A DNA stretch of 64,000 nt from positions 1,214 to 65,213 of the forward strand of contig NZ_LMDJ01000023.1 in the NCBI RefSeq assembly GCF_001425045.1. The letters are read 5' to 3'. The notes under the pieces are model-generated. The model saw only the letters and a program-made list of their open reading frames with translations. It ran no database searches and had not been told where the DNA came from. Below, piece by piece: positions 33,919 through 42,213 of the stretch. Each line of letters begins with the position of its first letter. Positions within the stretch are counted from its first letter, which is position 1. The stretch comes from Massilia sp. Root351 (GTDB lineage Bacteria; Pseudomonadota; Gammaproteobacteria; Burkholderiales; Burkholderiaceae_D). Both the position numbers and the translations under genes were made by a program.

Positions 33919-34752
33919 TCAGAGCGCGGTGCGCACGCTCCATAGTTCGGGAAACAGCACCACGTCCAGCATGCGGCGCAGGTAGGCGGCGCCGGACGTG
34001 CCGCCGGTGCCGGTCTTCAAGCCGATGACCCGTTCGACTGTGCCCAGGTGCCGGAAACGCCATAGCCTGAAGGCTTCCTCCAGGTCCACCAGCTTCTCGG
34101 CCAGCTGGTAGAGATCCCAATACCGGTCCGGCGCCCGGTACACTGCCCGCCAGGCCAGTTCAACCCGGTGGTCAGCCGTGTAGGGCAGCGTGTAGTCGCG
34201 CTGCGTGTGCGTATCGGGCACCGCCAGCCCGCGCCGCGCCAGCAGGCGCAGCGACTGGTCGTAGATCGATGGCCGGCGGTACAGTTCCTCAACCTCGGCA
34301 AGCCGGCCTGGCTGGTGGGCGTGCGGCCGCAGCATGGCGGCGTTCTTGTTACCCAGCAAAAACTCGATGCTGCGGTATTGCCAGCTCTGGAAACCGGAAC
34401 TGTTGCGCAGGTAGGGACGGATCACGCCGTACTCGGAAGGCGTCATGGTCGCCAGCACGTCCCAGGCTTGCACCAGTTGGGTCATGATGCGGGTGACCCG
34501 GGCCAGCTGCTTGAAGGCAGGCCCGCAGGCATCGCCGGCAATGCCGGCCACCGCCCCGCGCAGTTCATGCAGCATCAGCTTCATCCACAGTTCGCTGGCC
34601 TGGTGCTGGATGATGAACAGCAATTCGTTGGGGTCCGGCGACAGCGGGTGCTGGGCTTGCAGCACCTGGTCCAGGTGCAGGTAGTCGCCGTAGCTCATGT
34701 CGCTGGAGAAGTCGAGCCGCACGTTAGCCTCTTCCGGAATGCTGATAGTCAT
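33919..34752 (-). CDS. kynA: Tryptophan 2,3-dioxygenase
   Basis: The product is 277 residues. The start at 34752 overlaps the kynureninase stop (ATGA); the longer frame is not real. The family signature FIIQHQASELWMKL (with H50) and the FRHLGTVERVIGLKTGTGGT segment with the heme-ligand histidine are intact. It opens the indole ring of tryptophan to N-formylkynurenine. The next enzyme of the pathway, a formamidase (kynB), is not recognisable in the window. Confidence 0.92.
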   Translation of the reverse strand: MTISIPEEANVRLDFSSDMSYGDYLHLDQVLQAQHPLSPDPNELLFIIQHQASELWMKLMLHELRGAVAGIAGDACGPAFKQLARVTRIMTQLVQAWDVLATMTPSEYGVIRPYLRNSSGFQSWQYRSIEFLLGNKNAAMLRPHAHQPGRLAEVEELYRRPSIYDQSLRLLARRGLAVPDTHTQRDYTLPYTADHRVELAWRAVYRAPDRYWDLYQLAEKLVDLEEAFRLWRFRHLGTVERVIGLKTGTGGTSGAAYLRRMLDVVLFPELWSVRTAL

Positions 34753-36005
34753 GTGACGGCCCTCCGTTCGGCGTAGCTTGGCTTGCGCCATTCTCCGGAG
34801 GCAAGGATGCCGCTGAGCATGTCCACCGCATCCCATACGTCCGCAAAGCCGGTGTACAGCGGCGTGAAACCGAAGCGCAGGATGTCCGGTGCGCGGAAAT
34901 CGCCCACTACGCCGTGCGCAATGAGCGCTTGCATGATGGGGTAGGCGGCGTCCGGATGGACCAGGCTGACCTGGCTGCCGCGCAGGGCATCTGCGCGTGG
35001 CGTAACCAGCGCCAGGCCGTGCCCGCCGCAGCGGGCGTCCACCAGGTCGATGAACAGGCTGCTCAACGCCAGCGACTTGCGCCGCAGCGCCGCCATCCCG
35101 CCGGCCGACAGCACACTGTCGACGCCGCACTCGAGCGCCGCCATGGCCAGCACCGGCGGTGTGCCGCACAGGAAACGCCGGCTGCCGGGGGCGGGCGCAT
35201 AGTCGCTGTGGAAGGCGAACGGCGCGGCGTGGCCGAACCAGCCGGACAGCGGTTGCACGCAGTGCGCAGCGTGGCGCTGGTGCGCCCAGACGAACGCCGG
35301 CGCGCCGGGGCCGCCGTTCAGGTATTTATAGCCGCAGCCGATGGCGAAGTCGGCGTCATCGCCGTTCAGGTCGACTGGCACCGCGCCGGCGGAATGGGCC
35401 AGGTCCCACAGCGTCAGGGTCGATTGCGCCCGCGCGCGCCGGTTCAGGGCGGCCATGTCATGCATGCGTCCGCTACGATAGTTGACGTGCGTAAGCATCA
35501 GCACGGCGACATTGCCTTCGTCCAGCAGCGGGCCGATCTGGCCGGGTTCGTCCACCAGCACCAGGTCGCAACCGTGCTGCCGGGCCAGGCTTTGCGCGAT
35601 ATACAGATCGGTGGGGAAATTGTGCCGTTCGGACAGCACCACGCGCCGTTCAGGCCGCGCCGCCAGTGCCAATGGCAGGGCCGCTCCCAGCGCCTTGTAG
35701 GCGTTGACCGAAGTCGAGTCGGCCACCACCAGCTCGCCAGGGGCGGCGCCGACCAGGCGCGCGATCTTGTCGCCGATGCGTTCGGGCAGGCTGACCCAGT
35801 GGGCGCTGTTCCAGCTGCCGATCAGGCCGCGTCCCCATTCCTCGTACACCACTTGCTGCAGGCGCTGCGCCGTGGCGTGCGGCAAGGGGCCCAGCGAATT
35901 GCCGTCCAGGTAAATCATGCCAGCCGGCAGGTCAAACAGCTGCTTGTGCTGTGCCAGCGCGTCGTCGCGGTCGAGCGCCAGGGCTTCGTTGCGTGAGATG
36001 GTCAT
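34749..36005 (-). CDS. kynU: Kynureninase
   Basis: The product is 418 residues, the usual length. Recognisable segments are YLDGNSLGPLP, TSVNAYKALGAALPLA, LTHVNYRSGRMHD, and the PLP lysine in GCGYKYLNGGPGAPAF. It cleaves kynurenine to anthranilate and alanine. It overlaps its neighbours by ATGA on both sides. It completes the lower part of the Trp-to-anthranilate route with kynA. Confidence 0.92.
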   Translation of the reverse strand: MTISRNEALALDRDDALAQHKQLFDLPAGMIYLDGNSLGPLPHATAQRLQQVVYEEWGRGLIGSWNSAHWVSLPERIGDKIARLVGAAPGELVVADSTSVNAYKALGAALPLALAARPERRVVLSERHNFPTDLYIAQSLARQHGCDLVLVDEPGQIGPLLDEGNVAVLMLTHVNYRSGRMHDMAALNRRARAQSTLTLWDLAHSAGAVPVDLNGDDADFAIGCGYKYLNGGPGAPAFVWAHQRHAAHCVQPLSGWFGHAAPFAFHSDYAPAPGSRRFLCGTPPVLAMAALECGVDSVLSAGGMAALRRKSLALSSLFIDLVDARCGGHGLALVTPRADALRGSQVSLVHPDAAYPIMQALIAHGVVGDFRAPDILRFGFTPLYTGFADVWDAVDMLSGILASGEWRKPSYAERRAVT

Positions 36006-37162
36006 GCCTGCCTCCCTGCCAGCGATCCGAGGCGGGCCGGCGCGCCGAGCAGCAGGCGGCCCAGCGCCGACAGCAGGCGCTGGATGTCATCCTCGCTGTG
36101 GTCGGCAAAGGCTGCGATGCGCAGGGCGCCTTCCGGCCCGGCGCCGACATAGTTGGAGTAGGTAATGAAGATGCCCTGTTCCATTAACCGTGCCTGGATG
36201 CCGCGCATGTGGGCGGCGTTGCCGGGCACGAAAGCGGCGACCGGGCTGTCATTGTCGTCGATGGCCTGGCCCAGTTCGCGCAGGCCGCGCTTGAGCTGGC
36301 GGCTGTTGGCCAGCAAGCGCGCCCGCAGCTCGGGCTGGCGGCGCACCAGCCGCAGGCTGGCGGCCGACATGGCGGCGCCTGCCGAGGAGCCCAGCGCTGC
36401 CCCGCGCGCGGCAGGCATGCGCCACAGCCGTTCCATCATCCCGGCGGGACCGACCGCGATGCCGCCGTGGGCCGCAAACGCCTTGGCCATCGAACCGCCG
36501 GCAACGACCCGCTCGCGCGGCACGCCGCACGCTTCCACGGCCCCCCGGCCGTTGGCGCCCAGGGTGCCGAAGGCGTGCGACTCGTCCACCGCGAGCCAGC
36601 CGTCGTGGCGCCTGGCCAGGCGCGCCAGCTGCGCCAGCGGCGCGACGGTGCCGAAGGTTGGAAACATGCCATCGGTGGCAATCAGCGGCCGCTGCCCCGT
36701 GGCGAGCTTGCGGGCAAGCAGGCGCGCCAGGCTGTCGGCGTCGCGGTGCGCGAAGTGGTGGACGGGCTTGCCGCTGGCCTGCGCGCCGTCGCGCAGGCTG
36801 TAATGCGCAGCCTCGTCGATGAAGATGGTGTCGCACACTTCCGCCAGGGCGGGAATGGCGATCAGTCCGAACAGATAGCCGGTGCCGAAATACATGGCGC
36901 CGTCCACGGCGAAATAGTCGCGCGCGGCCGTTTCGGCGTCCAGGTTCGGCACCGAGGCGAAGCCATAGTGGCGCCCCAGTTGCGAGTGCACGCCGTACTT
37001 GCGCAAAGCCGCCGCGCCTTCCTCGGCCAGGAAGGGATTGCCGTCCAGACCCAGGTAGCCCGAGCCGCCGAAATTGAGCAGCTCGCGGCCGTCGACTGTC
37101 ACGCGCGCGCAGCTGGGCGATTGCACCTGGCGCAGCATGGCGCCTTGATGTCCGTGGTTCAT
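36002..37162 (-). CDS. PLP-dependent alpha-oxoamine-synthase-fold enzyme
   Basis: The product is 386 residues. The start at 37162 overlaps the M81 gene stop. The fold is that of BioF/KBL/CqsA enzymes: LNFGGSGYLGLDGNP, GRHYGFASVPNLDAE, VDESHAFGTLGANGRG and GGSMAKAFAAHGG with the PLP lysine. Such enzymes condense an amino acid with an acyl-CoA or cleave 2-amino-3-ketobutyrate. The acyl partner cannot be told. Its place between kynureninase and a peptidase is unusual. Confidence 0.75.
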   Translation of the reverse strand: MNHGHQGAMLRQVQSPSCARVTVDGRELLNFGGSGYLGLDGNPFLAEEGAAALRKYGVHSQLGRHYGFASVPNLDAETAARDYFAVDGAMYFGTGYLFGLIAIPALAEVCDTIFIDEAAHYSLRDGAQASGKPVHHFAHRDADSLARLLARKLATGQRPLIATDGMFPTFGTVAPLAQLARLARRHDGWLAVDESHAFGTLGANGRGAVEACGVPRERVVAGGSMAKAFAAHGGIAVGPAGMMERLWRMPAARGAALGSSAGAAMSAASLRLVRRQPELRARLLANSRQLKRGLRELGQAIDDNDSPVAAFVPGNAAHMRGIQARLMEQGIFITYSNYVGAGPEGALRIAAFADHSEDDIQRLLSALGRLLLGAPARLGSLAGRQA

Positions 37163-38619
37163 GCCAGCTCCGGGATGGGGTTGGCCACGGCGGGGAAGAA
37201 TGCCATGCTGCGGCGCCGGTAGGGCAGGCGGGCGAAATCCATCGACAGCGCGGCGCCGGTTTCGATGACGTGGCAATTGCTGGACAGGCGCGAGAACTCG
37301 GCATAGTAGTGATGGCTCGATTTCACGGCGATGACCTGGGCCTCGTGCAGCGGCACGCCCAGCCCCGTAAACGCGGTGGGCGAAAGCGTTTGCTGGCGCC
37401 GGCTGACCAGTACGATGTCGACGCCCGCACAGCGCACCCAGGCCGCGCTGCCAAGCGGGTCGTGCAGCTGGCCGGCGCGCTGGAAGTGCTGCTCGGCCAC
37501 GCCGTGCACGGTGACGTCCAGATCGAGTCCATGACCGGATGCCGGCCCGGCCTTGCCGCCGATGCGCAGCCGCAGTTGCGCACCCTGGCCGGCGGCGCGG
37601 CAGGCGGCCACGGCTTCGGGATCCCACAGCATGCCGAACGCGCAGCGCAACGCCGGCCGCTGCAGCAGCGCGGCCAGCAAGGCGGTATGGTCGCACGGGG
37701 CGCCGCCGCCCGGGTTGTCGCCGGCGTCCGCCAGGATCACGGGGAACGGGCCGGCCGGCGCCGGGTCCAGTACCTGGGCCACGGATTCCAGCCTGGGCTG
37801 CAGTGCGCTGCGGGCGCGGTACAGGGCGCGGGCCAGTTCCTGCGCTGTCTGCTCGGCCAGGGCGCGGTCACCGTCCGCCACCACCAGCACCTTGCTGCCG
37901 GCATCGGGCACATCGCCCCAGGGGAAGCCGTGCACGTAGCTGGCCGACAGGATGCCGGGCAGGCGCTCCACCTCGGCCAGGCGGTCGACCAGGCCGCGCA
38001 TCGGTTGTGCGGTAGTCGGGTAGAAGCCCACCATGGCGCAATCGGCCACTGCCATTACCGGCCGCGTGGCGCCGGCGGCGGCGGCGCGGCATAGTTCAAA
38101 CAGCTCCACCGCGCGCGCCTCGTAGTCCACGTGCGGGTACTCCCGCATCAGGATGATGGCGTCGGCCTGGGTCGCCATGGTGTTACTCATGTGGCAGTGT
38201 GGATCGAGCTCGACGCCGATCACGCAAGCGCTGCCGGCTTCTGCGCGGATGGCCGCGATCAGGTCGCCTTCGCAATCGTCCACGCCGTCGGCCACCATGG
38301 CGCCGTGCAGGAACAGCAGTACCATGTCGACCGGCAGCGCCTGTTTCAGGGCCGCCAGGATCTCCCCGCGCAATTGCCTGTAGGCGGCCGCCTCGACAAT
38401 GCCGGCCGGCTGGGCGATGGCGTACACGCCTTCCTGCACGGTGTCGCCGTGCGCGGCCGCCAGGCGCCGCCATTGCTTGACGATGGGGCCGACATCGCTC
38501 AGCACGTCGTCGGCCACCGGGCCGCGCACAATGCCGAGTTCCTCGAACGAACGCAGGGTGGTGGGGAAGGTGGAGAATGTATTGGTTTCCGTCACCAGGG
38601 CGGAGGTGAAGATTTTCAT
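37159..38619 (-). CDS. M81-family metallopeptidase (MlrC-like)
   Basis: The product is 486 residues from the ATG at 38619. ELDPHCHMSN, REYPHVDYEARA and ILADAGDNPGGGAPCDHT are the metal-binding and family motifs of M81, whose known member MlrC cuts linear microcystin fragments. The length is close to MlrC (about 510-530 as I recall). It overlaps its neighbours by ATGA. A serine hydrolase and an MFS carrier lie upstream, as with mlrB and mlrD in microcystin degraders. Confidence 0.85.
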   Translation of the reverse strand: MKIFTSALVTETNTFSTFPTTLRSFEELGIVRGPVADDVLSDVGPIVKQWRRLAAAHGDTVQEGVYAIAQPAGIVEAAAYRQLRGEILAALKQALPVDMVLLFLHGAMVADGVDDCEGDLIAAIRAEAGSACVIGVELDPHCHMSNTMATQADAIILMREYPHVDYEARAVELFELCRAAAAGATRPVMAVADCAMVGFYPTTAQPMRGLVDRLAEVERLPGILSASYVHGFPWGDVPDAGSKVLVVADGDRALAEQTAQELARALYRARSALQPRLESVAQVLDPAPAGPFPVILADAGDNPGGGAPCDHTALLAALLQRPALRCAFGMLWDPEAVAACRAAGQGAQLRLRIGGKAGPASGHGLDLDVTVHGVAEQHFQRAGQLHDPLGSAAWVRCAGVDIVLVSRRQQTLSPTAFTGLGVPLHEAQVIAVKSSHHYYAEFSRLSSNCHVIETGAALSMDFARLPYRRRSMAFFPAVANPIPELA

Positions 38620-39941
38620 GCTTTGGATTCCTTTATGGAGAGCGTACGGAGCCGCGCAGTAAGCGGCGCCAAGGCGAGCAGTGCGGCCAGCAAGGCTGCC
38701 GCCGGTATGCCAACGAACAGCGTGGCAAGGCGATCGAGCGCTTGCGGGACGGGCGCGCCTTGCAGCGGGCCAACCCAGTCCAGGCCGAAGCCGACCACGA
38801 TCCCTCCCAGCGATTGGCCCAGCTTTTCCGCGGAGAACAGGATGCCCAGGTATAGCCCCAGGCTTTCGCCCTCGCTGGAGGACTTGGTGGCGGCCTCCAT
38901 CGCCAGCGTGGAGATCAGCACGGTCAGGGCGCCGCATGCCAGCCCGAACAGCGCACCGCCGGCCAGCATCGACGCGTTGCTGCGCGGCCCGGCCGTGAAC
39001 CAGGCCACGCCGGCCAGCGCCACGGCCAGTGCGCCCGCCAGCAAGGTCTGCGGCGCCGCGCGGCGCGCCAGCCATGGCGCGCTGGCCACGCCCACCAGCA
39101 GCGACAGGAAAATCGGTGTCAGCAGCCCGGACAGGTTCTCGGGTCCGGCGCGCAGCAGGTGCTGGTTGGCATACGGCAGCGCGGCGAACAGCGCCGTGGA
39201 ACTGGCGCCCAGCATCACAAGGATCACCACGATGCAGTAGAAAGTGCGGTTGCGCAGCGTCACGCGCAGGGCGGCCAGCAGGCGCGGCGCCGACTTCGGC
39301 TCGACCCCGGCCCGCAGCGGTACGCCGCGCACCGCCAGCCAGCACAGCGCCAGCGCCAGCAGGGCGCCGCTGGCCAGTACCGCCGCCATGCCGGCATAGC
39401 CGGCGGCGCCGGCGCCGAAGTAGGCGATGATCTGCGGCGCCAGCATCGACACGATCACCCCGGCCACGGTCTGGCCCAGGGCGCGTGCCGACATCAGCGT
39501 GCTGCGCCCGGCCATCGACGAGGCGATGTCGCCTGCGATGGCCGTGTGCGCGACCGAGAACATCGTCAACAGCAGCGACTGCGCGATCAGGCACAGGCCG
39601 AGGAAGAACACCCGCAGCGGCAGGGCCCAGGCGGCCACCGGCACGAACAGCAGTACCAGCATGAGCGGCAGCAGCAGGGCACTGGCGGCGATCAGCGCGG
39701 CCCGGCTGCCTGCCGAGCGGGCCCAGGCATCGGTGCAGCGGCCGATCCACGGGTCCAGCAGCAGGTCCGCGATTTTCGGCACTGCCAGCAGCACGCCCGC
39801 CATGGCCGGAGGGACGTGGGCGAACTCGGTCAGGTAGAACAGGAACAACAGCGGCACCACACCGGCGCTGAGGGTAGCTCCGAGCGGGCCGGCGCCGAAT
39901 CCGGCCGCCAGCAGGCGCGGTGGAGCGGAGGAATCAGCCAT
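38616..39941 (-). CDS. MFS transporter
   Basis: The product is 441 residues with about 12 hydrophobic segments. An MFS-type loop (VPKIADLLLDPWIGRCTDAW) follows the second segment, resembling GPH/MelB-type sugar-cation or peptide carriers. It sits in the inner membrane. It overlaps both neighbours, so it is probably the importer for the peptide fragments handled by the flanking hydrolases. The substrate is inferred from context. Confidence 0.8.
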   Translation of the reverse strand: MADSSAPPRLLAAGFGAGPLGATLSAGVVPLLFLFYLTEFAHVPPAMAGVLLAVPKIADLLLDPWIGRCTDAWARSAGSRAALIAASALLLPLMLVLLFVPVAAWALPLRVFFLGLCLIAQSLLLTMFSVAHTAIAGDIASSMAGRSTLMSARALGQTVAGVIVSMLAPQIIAYFGAGAAGYAGMAAVLASGALLALALCWLAVRGVPLRAGVEPKSAPRLLAALRVTLRNRTFYCIVVILVMLGASSTALFAALPYANQHLLRAGPENLSGLLTPIFLSLLVGVASAPWLARRAAPQTLLAGALAVALAGVAWFTAGPRSNASMLAGGALFGLACGALTVLISTLAMEAATKSSSEGESLGLYLGILFSAEKLGQSLGGIVVGFGLDWVGPLQGAPVPQALDRLATLFVGIPAAALLAALLALAPLTARLRTLSIKESKA

Positions 39942-41547
39942 GGCCGTGGTCCTCCTGCAGGCGCAGCCGGCGGGTGCGGGCCGTATCGAGTATCAGTTCG
40001 CGGCGGCCGCCCTCGTGCTGCTGCAGGCGCAGCGTGCCGTGCAGGGGCAGGTGCGGGTCGGCGCTGACCATCAGGCACACATCCGGGCGCAGCGGCTGCA
40101 GCTTGTAGACGCTGCGGCCGTACAGGCCGGCAATGCGCATACTGGCGGCGCCCGGCCCTGCGGCCTGGATCACGATGTCGGCGCCCAGTTCCGCGCTGCG
40201 CCACTTGCCGCCGAACGCGGCTGCCATGCCATCCTGGCAGGCGGCTACCCGGTCGCACCGGTAGCGCTCGCCCTGTTCCACGATTTCAATGGCTTGCACG
40301 GCGCCGCTGCCATCGCGCACTGGCGCCACTTCCAGCGCGATGACCGATAGCACGTTGACGCGCAGCAGGCCGTCGTCGTCCTTGTCCTGCAGCAGGGGCA
40401 TCGGCATGCCGAAATTCACCAGGTAGAGGGCGCCGTCGCGCGCTTCGATGCTGAAATGGCGGCCGTTGCCGGGGCAGTAGTAGGCGCCGCCCAGCGGCTC
40501 CGCCAGGGCCGGGTCGGCGGGCTGCTCCGCCTCGGTTTGCCCAGGCCCGATCAGGGAGCTCAGCAGTTTCTGGGCAATGTCGGCCGCGGCCACGTCGCTG
40601 CGGTTGCTCATGACAACGATCTGAATATCGTGCTCGGGCGCGGCCAGCATCTGGCAGGTGCCGCCTACCACACCGCCGGCGTGGTGGAAGATGGTCAGGC
40701 CGCGCCAGCGTTCGCGGATCAGCCCGAAGCCGTAGGGATGGAGGTAGCCGTTGCGCAGCTCGGTCGGCGTCATCATCTCCTCCGACAGCGCGCGCGGCCA
40801 CAGGACCGGCGAGATCAGGTGGCTCAGCCAGCGCTGCATGTCGTCCAGCGTGGAGGCGACGCCGCCCTCGCCGAGGATAACCGCGGGGAACAGGCTCTTG
40901 GAGAAGCGCCCGTCCGGATGGGCCAGGTGGGTCGCCGCGCAGCCGGGCAGGGGATCGAGGTCGCTCGACCAGAGCGAGGTGTCGTGCATCGAGAGCGGTT
41001 CGAACAGGCGATGCCGCAGTGCCTGGCCCAGCGGCATCTGCAGCACGCGCTCGATCACCATGGACAGCAAGCGGTAGCCGCCGTTGTTGTAGATTAATTG
41101 TTCGCCCGGCGCGAAGTTCTGCTCTTGCTGGCGGCACTGATAGTCATAGGCCGCGTCCGCCGGCACGATCGCCAGTCCGTTCGACAGCAGCGACAGGTCG
41201 AGGTAGTCGCGCATGCCGCCGGTATGGTTCATGAAATGGCGCAGCGTGCGGCTGCCCTGGGACGCCGGCAACTCGGGCAGCCAGCGCGACACCGGCTCGT
41301 CGATCGACAGTTTGCCCTCGTCGCGCAGCATCAGGATCAGCGCGCAGCAAAAATGCTTGGTCGTGGAACCGATGCGCATCTTGGTCGACGGCGTATTGAC
41401 CAGGCCGGAGTCCAGGCTGGCCAGCCCGCAGCCGCGGCGCAGCAGCGTGGCGCCGCCGCGCTGGACGCTGGCAATGATGCCGGGCGCGGTGCCGGAGGCC
41501 AGGTGGGAGACCACCGCTTCAAGTTTTTCGATGTCAGTGTTGTTCAT
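39934..41547 (-). CDS. Beta-lactamase-family serine peptidase (D-aminopeptidase/MlrB-like)
   Basis: The product is 537 residues from the ATG at 41547; an in-frame GTG at 41562 is possible. The N-terminal S12 domain has S61-T-T-K64, Y153-N-N155 and HHAGG. The C-terminal 180 residues look like two beta-barrel domains, the layout and length of Ochrobactrum D-aminopeptidase and close to MlrB. No clear signal peptide is seen, so it probably acts in the cytoplasm. First gene of the operon, starting 28 bases from the TetR dyad. Confidence 0.78.
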   Translation of the reverse strand: MNNTDIEKLEAVVSHLASGTAPGIIASVQRGGATLLRRGCGLASLDSGLVNTPSTKMRIGSTTKHFCCALILMLRDEGKLSIDEPVSRWLPELPASQGSRTLRHFMNHTGGMRDYLDLSLLSNGLAIVPADAAYDYQCRQQEQNFAPGEQLIYNNGGYRLLSMVIERVLQMPLGQALRHRLFEPLSMHDTSLWSSDLDPLPGCAATHLAHPDGRFSKSLFPAVILGEGGVASTLDDMQRWLSHLISPVLWPRALSEEMMTPTELRNGYLHPYGFGLIRERWRGLTIFHHAGGVVGGTCQMLAAPEHDIQIVVMSNRSDVAAADIAQKLLSSLIGPGQTEAEQPADPALAEPLGGAYYCPGNGRHFSIEARDGALYLVNFGMPMPLLQDKDDDGLLRVNVLSVIALEVAPVRDGSGAVQAIEIVEQGERYRCDRVAACQDGMAAAFGGKWRSAELGADIVIQAAGPGAASMRIAGLYGRSVYKLQPLRPDVCLMVSADPHLPLHGTLRLQQHEGGRRELILDTARTRRLRLQEDHGHG

Positions 41548-41574
41548 TGCAGAGTCTTTCACGTAAAATGAATG

Positions 41575-41588
41575 AATGATTAGTCATT
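41575..41588. promoter_or_regulatory. TetR-type operator AATGA-TTAG-TCATT
   Basis: A perfect 5-4-5 inverted repeat lies in the 57-base gap between the divergent serine-peptidase and TetR genes. The same arm sequences with a different 4-base spacer recur at 45488-45501, in front of the TonB receptor. Binding here would repress both directions. Confidence 0.7.
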
Positions 41589-41604
41589 ATTTTTGGTCCT
41601 ATCC

Positions 41605-42213
41605 ATGCCCAAGCGAGATCCCAGCCACATGGCGGCAGTGCGCCAGCAAATCCTCGGCGCCGCGCGCGCCGTGTTCGAACGCAAGGGGCTGTACGAAGCG
41701 TCGATGAGCGACGTCAGCACCGAGGCCGGGCTGTCGGTCGGCTCGCTGTATGTCCATTTCCGCTCCAAGGAAGCGATATTGCTGGCCCTGATCGAGACGG
41801 CGGACCTGCGCGGCACGCCGTTTGCCGCCTGCGCCACTGCCGGCGAACTGCTCGGACTGGTGGAAGCGGTGCTGCTGCGGCAGGATGGCACGGACGCCGC
41901 CAGCCAGGCCGCCAGCACGGCGCTCGAAGTGGCGGCGATTGCGCGCCGCAGCGCCGAAGTCAAGGCCGTGGTGGTCAAGAACTACGAGCTGCTGCGCAGC
42001 AATGTCATGGATGCCGTGGTGCGGGTCGGCAGCGCAGCCGGCAAGGTCGACAAGGCCGAGATGCTGGCCATAGGCGAAAGCCTGCTGTGCCTGCTTATTG
42101 CGGCGCAGTCGCAGACCCTGATCGGCGTGCCAACCGCGTGCCAGGCCAAGCTCAAGGCGGCGCGCATGCTGGTCACGATGCTGCATGGTGCACCTGTGCG
42201 GGTGAAGCGCTAG
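41605..42213 (+). CDS. TetR/AcrR-family regulator of the peptide/kynurenine regulon
   Basis: The product is 202 residues from the ATG at 41605; a TTG at 41593 would overlap the operator region. The TetR helix-turn-helix is clear (ILGAARAVFERKGLYEASMSDVSTEAGLSVGSLYVHFRSKEAIL). The C-terminal ligand domain is unassigned. It diverges from the operon at 41547 and overlaps the end of the convergent epimerase gene by 41 bases. Dyads at 41575 and 45488 are its probable sites. Confidence 0.85.
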   Translation: MPKRDPSHMAAVRQQILGAARAVFERKGLYEASMSDVSTEAGLSVGSLYVHFRSKEAILLALIETADLRGTPFAACATAGELLGLVEAVLLRQDGTDAASQAASTALEVAAIARRSAEVKAVVVKNYELLRSNVMDAVVRVGSAAGKVDKAEMLAIGESLLCLLIAAQSQTLIGVPTACQAKLKAARMLVTMLHGAPVRVKR

